A stretch of DNA of 5,418 nt from Candidatus Poribacteria bacterium (GTDB lineage Bacteria; Poribacteria; WGA-4E; WGA-3G), in assembly GCA_009835515.1 (NCBI GenBank), contig VXXH01000544.1, positions 1-5,418 of the forward strand. The letters are read 5' to 3'. Position 1 is the first letter of the stretch, and each line of letters starts with the position of its first letter. Positions 1 through 5,418 of this stretch are shown here, in pieces. The notes under the pieces are model-generated. The model made no database searches, was not told where the DNA came from, and was given only the letters and a program-made list of their open reading frames with translations. The position numbers and the translations under genes are program-made.

Positions 1-43
1 GACTATTAGAACATTTCACATTGCTTTTACTCAACATAAATGA

Positions 44-1117
44 TTAGTAAACGCCTACGACGACACTTTCTTGAAGTTCGGTGAGGAGACGGAGGTTTTC
101 AACGCCATCCCAGGGGTATTCTGGTATCGGTTCGGCGCGTTCGGCTTCGTCCCGTTCAAGGAAACGTGGCACAAAAAATTCTTTTGTTAGGGTTGTGAGC
201 ATGACGCGCCCGGTTTCACCGTAATCGACAGTTTCCTCTGGATTTTCTGGGTTAACGAGTTCAATGACAGCACGCGGGGATGGTGGATAATAGATAATTG
301 CGTAGTTATCCGCTGGATCAAAAGGTTTGCAGGTAGCTAACCCCATGAGTGTATTGCCGTAGGTCGGGATAAAGTCAATGCCCGGTACGAGTTCTTCACG
401 TGCGAATCGGTGGAACTGTGCGTCCATCTCGGTCCCGCCGCAGAAAATGCCTTTGATACCGGCTTTTGGCAAGGAGATTTTTTCGCACAACGCTTCCAGG
501 AGCTTCGGAGTCGTGAAAAGGCATTGAACGTTTTCATGGGCGCGTAGTACGTTGAGTGCTTGTGCGATCACATGGTTTTTATACGCGTCCAACTCCTCAT
601 TTTTCCCGTAACGTACGAGTTGGTTTACCCAGCGCGGGTCGAGATCCACGTGGAAACAGATACCGCCACGATGCTGTGCGAGATGCTCGACAGCGAGCCG
701 TAACCGGCGCGGTCCCGTGGGACCTAACATAAGCCAGTCGCTACTGGGTGGGAAACTTTCATCGGAAAGCGTTTTGCTAAATATCTCATAGTCAATATGG
801 AAATCTCGGATGCTAATCCGTGACTTCGGAACACCTGTTGAACCGCCGGTTTCAAAGACATAGATCGGTTCCTTGGCGTAAGCCTTCGGTACCCAACGTC
901 GGACAGGTCCACCGCGGAGCCATTCATCTTGGAAATGTCCGAGGCATTTGAGGTCCGCGTAGCCGCCGATCTCTTTTCGCGGGTCAAAGTCAAGGTTTTC
1001 AGCGTATTCCAGCCAGAAAGGAGATCCCGTTTTTGGACTGAAGTGCCACTTGACGATTTCTCGGACATGTGCATCGAGTGCTTTTTGGTTCTCAGTAATT
1101 TTTCGGGAAAGATTCAT
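44..1117 (-). CDS. EhpF-like (phenylacetate-CoA ligase-related) adenylate-forming enzyme without C-terminal subdomain
   Basis: A member of the ANL (acyl-CoA synthetase/adenylation) superfamily, closest by recall to EhpF-type 'phenazine antibiotic biosynthesis' proteins and phenylacetate-CoA ligases. It should activate a carboxylic acid with ATP to an acyl-adenylate; the substrate is unknown. I start it at ATG 1117 (357 residues). The open frame extends to TTG 1162 (372 residues), but that TTG has no Shine-Dalgarno and the extra 15 residues do not look like protein; the ATG has only a weak AGAAAG upstream. In 357-residue numbering, the ATP-binding P-loop TGGSTGVPKS is at 90-99, an A4-like FTTPKLLEAL at 201-210, GGTEMD at 227-232, the A5-like aromatic motif YGNTLMGLA at 253-261, and GETGRVMLT at 300-308. 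The protein ends at EGV/VVGVY-type sequence soon after FVPRFLERDE. The usual mobile C-terminal subdomain of about 100 residues with its catalytic Lys is therefore absent. EhpF, as I recall, is similarly short. Cytosolic; no signal peptide. Confidence 0.8.
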   Translation of the reverse strand: MNLSRKITENQKALDAHVREIVKWHFSPKTGSPFWLEYAENLDFDPRKEIGGYADLKCLGHFQDEWLRGGPVRRWVPKAYAKEPIYVFETGGSTGVPKSRISIRDFHIDYEIFSKTLSDESFPPSSDWLMLGPTGPRRLRLAVEHLAQHRGGICFHVDLDPRWVNQLVRYGKNEELDAYKNHVIAQALNVLRAHENVQCLFTTPKLLEALCEKISLPKAGIKGIFCGGTEMDAQFHRFAREELVPGIDFIPTYGNTLMGLATCKPFDPADNYAIIYYPPSPRAVIELVNPENPEETVDYGETGRVMLTTLTKEFFVPRFLERDEAERAEPIPEYPWDGVENLRLLTELQESVVVGVY

Positions 1118-1136
1118 TTTATAAAAACTTTCTACG

Positions 1137-1158
1137 AAGCACCATTTATTTGGCACTT
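1137..1158 (-). other. Possible small RNA hairpin between antitoxin and adenylating-enzyme genes
   Basis: In the minus-strand transcript AAGUGCC (1158-1152) can pair with GGUGCUU (1143-1137) around an 8-base A/U loop, a 7-bp stem that needs two G-U pairs. The opposite strand cannot form it fully. A run of five T follows only after about nine other bases, so it is not a normal Rho-independent terminator. It could damp transcription or mRNA decay between the genes, or be chance. Confidence 0.2.
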
Positions 1159-1168
1159 TCAAATTTAA

Positions 1169-1429
1169 CTAATCAACGTGTTCAACTGATTCCCTAACGT
1201 GCTCAACCAAAACAACATTTACTAAGGTCTCAATTGACACACCTTGCGTGCGCGCTTTTTTCATGAGCTCTTCAGCGATTTCAGGAAGGATTGCGACACG
1301 AACCGCTTGATTGGTCTCAAAACGAAACCACTCCGCATCGTCTTCCATAAAATCGGCAGTGTCAAGGTTATCCCAAAAAGCCACTTCTTCCTCGTAAGTC
1401 GAAAATTCTGGTACCTGCAATGCTTTCAT
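1169..1429 (-). CDS. CopG-family (BrnA-like) ribbon-helix-helix antitoxin
   Basis: An 86-residue acidic protein matching the CopG antitoxin family (Pfam PF12441 type, by recall) that partners BrnT and related toxins. The N-terminal FSTYEEEVAFWDNLDTADF (9-27) is the characteristic acidic F-x-x-x-x-E-E-x-x-F-W-x-x-x-D-x-x-D-F/Y segment. Residues 40-48 form the DNA-binding ribbon strand (NQAVRVAIL), followed by helix A (49-62, PEIAEELMKKART) and helix B (65-80, VSIETLVNVVLVEHVR). The expected roles are to bind and neutralise the toxin and, as a dimer, to repress the operon promoter. No clear inverted-repeat operator was found before the toxin gene. The ATG at 1429 overlaps the toxin's TGA and sits behind a strong Shine-Dalgarno. 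The next gene starts about 51 bases after its stop (6 if the earlier TTG is used). Confidence 0.82.
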   Translation of the reverse strand: MKALQVPEFSTYEEEVAFWDNLDTADFMEDDAEWFRFETNQAVRVAILPEIAEELMKKARTQGVSIETLVNVVLVEHVRESVEHVD

Positions 1430-1698
1430 TTTCGGAGTCTCCTAAAATTTTGTTTCTCGCGCTCAGTCATATTCCGTGCAGTAATAGGTTTATATACAGA
1501 CTCTTGAATACGCTCCAATACTATAAATAAGTACCGCCCATCCAAGGTTTGCCCATAAACAAGATAGCGGTTGCGTCCTTGACGACGCGCTAAGTGGGAT
1601 CTGTTATTACAGACTTCCCATACTTCATGCGGCTCTACGCTATGTCGAGAAATATGTTCAACGCGATAGTCGTCCCAATCCAACCGGCCGATATACAT
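1426..1698 (-). CDS. brnT: BrnT-type ribonuclease toxin of a type II toxin-antitoxin pair
   Basis: A 90-residue protein resembling BrnT toxins, which have a RelE-like ribonuclease fold and stop growth by cutting RNA until bound by their antitoxin. Visible family features are the opening LDWDDYRVEHISRHSVEPHEVWEV (6-29; compare the family's W-D-x-x-K-x-x-x-N-x-x-K-H-G pattern), the central strand pair RNRYLVYGQTLDGRYLFIVLE (42-62), and the C-terminal ITARNMTEREKQNFRR (72-87), matching the typical I-S/T-A-R-x-M-T-x-x-E pattern. Length is normal for the family (about 90). The ATG at 1698 is certain: an in-frame TAA stands two codons upstream and no other Met occurs until residue 77. Only a weak Shine-Dalgarno (GGA, 6 bases before ATG) is seen. 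The gene precedes its antitoxin, the usual brnTA order, and overlaps it by ATGA. It begins 17 bases after gene C, so it may be co-transcribed with it. Activity is inferred, not shown. The symbol is by family resemblance. Confidence 0.8.
   Translation of the reverse strand: MYIGRLDWDDYRVEHISRHSVEPHEVWEVCNNRSHLARRQGRNRYLVYGQTLDGRYLFIVLERIQESVYKPITARNMTEREKQNFRRLRK
1438..1443 (-). promoter_or_regulatory. Strong ribosome binding site of the antitoxin, inside the toxin gene
   Basis: The minus strand reads AGGAGA, 8 bases before the antitoxin ATG at 1429. It lies in the last codons of the toxin gene. It is much better than the toxin's own site, which would favour antitoxin excess from a shared transcript. 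Confidence 0.7.
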
Positions 1699-1715
1699 AT
1701 ATTATCCAGACCACT

Positions 1716-3170
1716 CTATTTTTTTTCTTCTATCGCGATGAGCATATTCCGGGTTACAATGTAAAGCACGCCGTTTTTTGCGACAGGTGTGGTATAAACC
1801 GCACTGCCCATGTTCATTTCAAACAGGAACTGTTCCGTTTTACCTGCCTTTAGAACGACAACATCGCCATCTTCGTCACCGAGATAGACCTTGCCGTCTA
1901 CAACATAAGGTGAGCCCCAAATAGCGGCAAAGGTATCGTACTTCCAGTAGAGATCACCGGTGTTGACATCTAAGCAGTAGAGAAATCCGCTGAGGTCTGC
2001 GATGTAGAGAAGTTCATCGGCAATGGCGACAGTGGACATCGTACGATTGAACTGCTCATCCCCGAAGTGCCATATTCCAGCAGTCTCGGTAATATCACCT
2101 GTTTGAGAGGCATCAATACACCAGAGGTGTCCTACACCCTCCCCATGCTCTGGGTCTTGCCCAACAGCGATAAAAACCTTGTCGTCATAAACAACGGGGG
2201 TTGAGATGATATTATTGCGCGTGCCGCGTCCACCGAGTTCCCAGACGGAATCCTTCGGATTACAGTCAAACTTCCAGATGATATCACCGGTTTCCGGCGC
2301 AAAGGCGTAAACCCAACCGTCCCCGCCGGGAATAATAACCTGTGCTACTCCGTTAATAACGCCGTAAGCGGGGTTCGACCACTGCCCGTGTAGTATATTT
2401 TCAGCGGGGGAAGCATCTTCCCAGACGAGTTCCCCAGTGTTTTTATTCAAAGCAATGAAGGATGGGGCATCAGGAGAAGGGATATGGATATGCCCTTCAT
2501 CAACACCGTTACTCGTTTCTAAAAAAAGGAGATCACCGACAGCGAGTGGTGAACAGGTGGCGAGATTATGCGGAAAAACATCCAATTCATCCATCATATC
2601 ATAACTCCAGATGATATCGCCATCAATCTCGCTTGTTTCGGTTTCGTTGGTAAAGGGACCGTCGTTTTCACCATCAAGGAAACCTTCAGTGTCAACACAG
2701 ACGACTTCACAACGGTTAGAGATATAGTAGAGTCGGTCACCCTCAATAAAGGGTGTGGAACAAATTCCTTGTAGGGGCCAGTCGTTGACTCTACCAGAGG
2801 TGAGTTTGGTGTGGGTTGACTGCCAGAGGAATTTGCCATCGGATTCGCGAAATGCCATGAGATTCCCGCGGTCGCCGGTGAGTTTCGGGTTGTAGAGTGC
2901 CTTGTTATTTGTTCCAACAAAGACCTTTCCACCAATAACGAGGGGGCCTGCGTAACTCTGGGAACCGAGTTCTGCGGTCCATTTGATATTTTCACCTGTT
3001 TCGAGATCCCAACTTGCTGGGATATTCTTTTCGTCAGAGACCATGTTCCGGCTTAACGTTCCCCCCCATAAAGCGATTTCTTTTTCAGCAGAGGCGGTGG
3101 ATACAACAAAAACAAGAAATACTGCGAGTTTTATGAGGTAGATAGATCGTAATTTCCAAAGCGGTTTCAA
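1716..3170 (-). CDS. Secreted PQQ-like eight-bladed beta-propeller protein (gene C)
   Basis: A 484-residue exported beta-propeller of the PQQ-repeat superfamily; automated pipelines often call such proteins BamB-like. It has a signal peptide with basic N-region, hydrophobic core at about 10-24 and a likely cleavage after ASA (28). The start is TTG at 3170, supported by AAGGAG 8 bases upstream and by the complete signal peptide that follows. Eight blades are visible. Their ends include SDGKFLW (110-116), DGDIIW (183-188), NTGELVW (244-250), ETGDIIW (293-299), a longer blade 5 [17 protein letters not shown] (351-367), and NTGDLYW (403-409). Blade 7 is degenerate, and blade 8 (459-482) is probably closed by the N-terminal strand ENIKWTAEL. 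The register matches gene A blade for blade, so the two look like diverged paralogues. There are seven Cys in the mature protein but no CxxCH. The function is unknown; an envelope scaffold or binding role beside lipoprotein B is an inference. It lies 40 bases after gene B and 17 before the toxin gene. Confidence 0.88.
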   Translation of the reverse strand: MKPLWKLRSIYLIKLAVFLVFVVSTASAEKEIALWGGTLSRNMVSDEKNIPASWDLETGENIKWTAELGSQSYAGPLVIGGKVFVGTNNKALYNPKLTGDRGNLMAFRESDGKFLWQSTHTKLTSGRVNDWPLQGICSTPFIEGDRLYYISNRCEVVCVDTEGFLDGENDGPFTNETETSEIDGDIIWSYDMMDELDVFPHNLATCSPLAVGDLLFLETSNGVDEGHIHIPSPDAPSFIALNKNTGELVWEDASPAENILHGQWSNPAYGVINGVAQVIIPGGDGWVYAFAPETGDIIWKFDCNPKDSVWELGGRGTRNNIISTPVVYDDKVFIAVGQDPEHGEGVGHLWCIDASQTGDITETAGIWHFGDEQFNRTMSTVAIADELLYIADLSGFLYCLDVNTGDLYWKYDTFAAIWGSPYVVDGKVYLGDEDGDVVVLKAGKTEQFLFEMNMGSAVYTTPVAKNGVLYIVTRNMLIAIEEKK

Positions 3171-3178
3171 TTGAACGA

Positions 3179-3184
3179 CTCCTT
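3179..3184 (-). promoter_or_regulatory. Strong ribosome binding site deciding the TTG start of gene C
   Basis: The minus strand reads AAGGAG, 8 bases before TTG at 3170. No ATG or GTG in frame nearby would keep the signal peptide, so this site fixes the unusual start codon. Confidence 0.75.
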
Positions 3185-3210
3185 ATGATTTGATATTATT
3201 CGTGGTTCGT

Positions 3211-4131
3211 TTACCATACTTTTAGATTGTCGTAGTAGATAACAGTTGCGGAGTAACCGTAGATGCCGGGGCTTCCCTCGCGATTCGGTAGTGGGTCTTC
3301 AGCAGTGATTGTCCATTCTGCAGGCTCAGATTCACCTCTCCGCCATACCTTTCCTCGAATCAGGGCTTTATCTTCTATCACCTCTACCATCATCTTCATC
3401 GTGTACCAGACATCCGTCTCCCATTCAAAGTCAATAGTCTTCGCCATGCGTAAGTCTGATGCCCACGAACGGATTTGCAGGCGTTGGTGTCTGCCCTGCA
3501 TATCCAATGTGTAGCGGTTGGCGATTAAGCCCATGTCTGGCAGTCTGCGTTTATCTTTGGTGCCCATTAGATCAACTTGAATCTGATAGTTTTTCATTGT
3601 TGAGGGACCAAGATAGACATTAGAGCGGTTTAAGCCGCGTTGGACCGGTGTTTTGACTAAAACTTTACCGCCGTCCTTCTCACGAACAAAGAATTTGCCG
3701 GTCGCGCCAATCCAATGCGTCGGTATCTTTTCGAGTTCAACCGTCTCAAAATCCTCTGTCCACGGGAGCGATGGTATAACGCGGACGCGAGCCATCGCTT
3801 TCATATCACCGGATTGCACGGCGACAGTGCCAGCATGCGCCCCTGCACTTTTATCGGGTGTGAATGTGTTGTTTTGTAGTGTGCCTGTTAATCCAGTTTT
3901 CATCCACTCTATAGCACCGACTGCGCTCGTCTGTTTTCCGTTCGCATCGAACCTGATGACATTGAATTCAATAGGATCGCCTGATGTGAGTTTTTCAGCG
4001 GGCGTAAGCAACAACGAGACAGCTGGAGCAGTGTTCATCTCAAGCGGTTTAGGTGCCATCTCTTTGCTGGCACAACCAGCGGCAAGTAGACAAACAATCA
4101 GTATAGCGGACATTGAAATAGAAAATCTCAT
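3211..4131 (-). CDS. Lipoprotein with Ig-like segment and LamG/DUF1080-like C-terminal domain (gene B)
   Basis: A 306-residue predicted lipoprotein. The N-terminus has a short hydrophobic core (8-18) and a lipobox LAAGC with the acylated Cys at 20. The next residues are Ala-Ser, with no Asp at +2, which suggests outer-membrane sorting if enterobacterial rules apply. Residues about 36-119 look like a bacterial Ig-like (BIG-type) beta domain ending in ARVRVIP. After a LPWTEDFE linker (122-129), residues about 130-306 resemble a concanavalin A-like/LamG jelly roll of the DUF1080 kind: PDMGLIANRYTLD (198-210), RLQIRSW (217-223), WYTMKMMVEV (242-251), GKVWRRGE (260-267), and a closing IYYDNLKV. 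Such domains often bind sugars, but no catalytic site can be pointed to. From memory, a very similar tail is fused to the C-terminus of PQQ-repeat proteins in Planctomycetes; here it is separate. Its ATG shares one base with gene A's stop (TAATG), so translational coupling is likely. Its own signal peptide argues against a frameshifted single gene. Confidence 0.82.
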   Translation of the reverse strand: MRFSISMSAILIVCLLAAGCASKEMAPKPLEMNTAPAVSLLLTPAEKLTSGDPIEFNVIRFDANGKQTSAVGAIEWMKTGLTGTLQNNTFTPDKSAGAHAGTVAVQSGDMKAMARVRVIPSLPWTEDFETVELEKIPTHWIGATGKFFVREKDGGKVLVKTPVQRGLNRSNVYLGPSTMKNYQIQVDLMGTKDKRRLPDMGLIANRYTLDMQGRHQRLQIRSWASDLRMAKTIDFEWETDVWYTMKMMVEVIEDKALIRGKVWRRGESEPAEWTITAEDPLPNREGSPGIYGYSATVIYYDNLKVW

Positions 4132-5418
4132 TATTCATTTCCCCCGATACAGTAAAGGCGTTCTTCTGTAGTGAAATAGATACGTCCATTGGCGATGGCG
4201 GGTGAACCGTAGATTTCGACGTAGTGCTCTTCGTTTGCCCGGCTTATCTCTTGCGTGCTCAACGTCTCACACTTATCTTCGCCGGGTTGAAGGATGACAA
4301 ATCCGCCGTTGACTTCCGTGACATAGAGTTTTCCATCTGCCCAAGCCGGTGAACCTTTACCAACTTTACCAATATTGTGCATCCAGATTAACTCACCCGT
4401 ATCGGCATTAACAGCATGAACATTAGCGGAGTTATCCACGACATAGAGGTGTCCGCCGTGAATTGTAGGGGATGCGTATCCGACGTTAACGGCATCATAC
4501 CGCCAGAGTTCGTGGGTTTTGGTGACATCACCAGAACCGGTTGCATCGATACAGACAACGCGTCCCATTTCGGTACTATCTATATTCTCTTCACTATGCG
4601 AGGTGTAGACTTTCGTGCCTGAAACGACGACGGATGTATTGATACCGCGTTGACTTAATTTAAATCCCCAGACCATCTCTCCGGTACTCTGTTTCATAGC
4701 GTAGATACCGCCATCAGCATTACCACCGATGATGAGTTGTTGTCCATTGATATTGGCAACGACGGGTGTAGAGTAAGTCGTGTCTAAAGGTCTACCACCG
4801 GGGGTCGAAATCCAAATCAGCTCACCAGTACCTTTGTCGAAAGCGAAGTAGCGGTGGCGTGTCGCAGCGTGCGCACCCCATCCTGAGTTAAGATAACTGA
4901 TAACGACAAGATCGCCTGCGATAATAGGAGTATGTACACGTCCACCGTAACCGGATATCCGTCCATATTCCTCTGTGAGTGAGCGGGACCAGACGATATT
5001 TCCGTCTTTGTCAAAGCAGAAGAAGAGTCCTTGGACACCGTGTGCATAGATATTCCCGGTATCGGGGTCGCCAGCGAGGCTTGTCCAGCCAACACGGTTG
5101 AAGGAGATCGTGGTGTGAAAGACGTTAAATTGATAATTCCAAATCAGTTCGCCGGTTTCTGCGTCGAAACAGGCGATGCGTTCCTGTTCGGTGATGTCTT
5201 TGCCGACACGCCCGATGACATAGACTCTGTCGTTAAGAACGATCGGTGTGGAACGCCCGATAAATTCTGCTTCCCAAAGTAGGTTCTCACCTTCGACCGA
5301 CCAATTTGAGATTAACCCAGTTTCAGCAGAGGTACCGTTTTGATTCGGTCCTCGCCACGTTGGCCAATCACCAGCCACAACGGACATAGGAACGGCAACT
5401 AAAACAAAACAAATGAAT
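4131..5418 (-). CDS. Secreted PQQ-like eight-bladed beta-propeller protein (gene A), 5' end cut by window edge
   Basis: An exported beta-propeller of the PQQ-repeat (BamB/quinoprotein-like) superfamily. The first ATG inside the window is at 5387 (418 residues), but the frame stays open to the edge. The ten codons before that ATG read FICFVLVAVP and run into MSVVAGDWPTWRG. This is the hydrophobic core and cleavage region of a signal peptide, so the true start lies beyond 5418. Residue numbers below count from the 5387 ATG. The mature N-terminus has the WPTWRGP opening (9-14) common in secreted PQQ-repeat proteins. Eight blades can be traced, with blade-ending motifs DAETGELIW (75-83), DKDGNIVW (126-133), DKGTGELIW (184-192), QSTGEMVW (233-240), a longer blade 5 ending in LW (279-295), and NADTGELIW (327-335). 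Blade 7 is degenerate, and blade 8 (394-415) is probably closed by the N-terminal strand ENLLWEAEF. No CxxCH haem motif is present, so a c-type dehydrogenase is unlikely. The role is unknown: scaffold, ligand sensor or polysaccharide-related are all possible. It overlaps gene B by one base. Confidence 0.88.
   Translation of the reverse strand, partial: FICFVLVAVPMSVVAGDWPTWRGPNQNGTSAETGLISNWSVEGENLLWEAEFIGRSTPIVLNDRVYVIGRVGKDITEQERIACFDAETGELIWNYQFNVFHTTISFNRVGWTSLAGDPDTGNIYAHGVQGLFFCFDKDGNIVWSRSLTEEYGRISGYGGRVHTPIIAGDLVVISYLNSGWGAHAATRHRYFAFDKGTGELIWISTPGGRPLDTTYSTPVVANINGQQLIIGGNADGGIYAMKQSTGEMVWGFKLSQRGINTSVVVSGTKVYTSHSEENIDSTEMGRVVCIDATGSGDVTKTHELWRYDAVNVGYASPTIHGGHLYVVDNSANVHAVNADTGELIWMHNIGKVGKGSPAWADGKLYVTEVNGGFVILQPGEDKCETLSTQEISRANEEHYVEIYGSPAIANGRIYFTTEERLYCIGGNE
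4138..4145 (-). promoter_or_regulatory. Ribosome binding site of gene B inside the end of gene A
   Basis: The minus strand reads GGGGGAAA here, with the GGGGGA core ending 8 bases before the gene B ATG at 4131. It is an imperfect Shine-Dalgarno sequence formed by gene A's last codons (Gly-Gly-Asn-Glu-stop). With the TAATG junction it fits reinitiation or coupled translation. Confidence 0.5.

Noticed and set aside
1..37. A minus-strand ATG at 37 just after the adenylating-enzyme stop, open to the left edge (12 codons).
   Set aside because: Too short to judge, with no clear Shine-Dalgarno; it could be the next gene's start, but nothing in it is recognisable.
1719..1730. T-rich tract at the end of gene C as a terminator.
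   Set aside because: It is T-rich on the plus strand, so A-rich in the minus-strand transcript, where it encodes the Glu-Lys tail, and no stem precedes it.
1699..1780. A sigma-70-like promoter before the toxin gene (GATAAT at 6 bases from ATG; TTGTAA further up).
   Set aside because: The -10-like box is too close to the start codon and no acceptable -35 lies at the right spacing.
2594..2995. A 133-codon minus-strand frame inside gene C.
   Set aside because: It overlaps a propeller gene with clear blade motifs in the main frame and has no recognisable features.
3653..4171. A 172-codon plus-strand open frame opposite gene B.
   Set aside because: It lies antisense to a well-supported lipoprotein gene, shows no domain, and is Ser/Pro/Val-rich as expected of a shadow frame.
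1716..5418. Genes A and C as true PQQ-dependent dehydrogenases.
   Set aside because: There is no CxxCH haem motif and I could not identify catalytic Asp or PQQ-ligand patterns; the repeats only show the fold.
3211..5418. Genes A and B as one gene broken by a frameshift.
   Set aside because: Gene B has its own complete signal peptide with lipobox, and A ends normally on a closed eighth blade.

Overview
The window carries six genes, all read from the minus strand and tightly packed; no stretch longer than about 50 bases is left unassigned. Base composition looks balanced (a little under 50% GC by eye). The gene content is a pair of secreted PQQ-type beta-propellers, a lipoprotein with a concanavalin/LamG-like tail, a BrnT/CopG-type toxin-antitoxin pair and a compact phenazine-type (EhpF-like) adenylating enzyme. 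Secreted proteins of this propeller type with this tail domain are, from memory, common in Planctomycetes, Poribacteria and related uncultured groups. I suspect a free-living or sponge-associated Gram-negative of that kind (Candidatus Poribacteria is my best guess), but nothing here proves it, and there is no rRNA or marker gene.

In transcription order (right to left) the window starts inside gene A (4131 to beyond 5418), an exported eight-bladed propeller whose start and signal peptide begin are cut off by the window edge. It is joined by a one-base TAATG overlap to gene B (3211-4131), a lipoprotein with an Ig-like segment and a LamG/DUF1080-like C-terminal domain. Forty bases on comes gene C (1716-3170), a second secreted eight-bladed propeller. 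It starts at TTG behind a strong Shine-Dalgarno sequence. A, B and C look like one operon for a cell-envelope or periplasmic system. Neither propeller has a CxxCH haem motif, so there is no sign of a c-type quinohaemoprotein, and real PQQ binding is unproven.

Seventeen bases after gene C lies a toxin-first toxin-antitoxin pair (1426-1698 and 1169-1429), overlapping by ATGA. The antitoxin has a strong ribosome binding site inside the toxin gene, while the toxin has only a weak one. The last gene (44-1117, possibly starting at 1162) is an adenylate-forming enzyme without the mobile C-terminal subdomain. Positions 1-43 are too short to assign.

I see no insertion sequence, CRISPR array, tRNA, rRNA, attachment site or convincing promoter or terminator. 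The operon promoter must lie to the right of the window, and transcription may run on past the left edge. I found no clear new system. The best leads are the propeller-lipoprotein-propeller set and the stand-alone adenylating enzyme.
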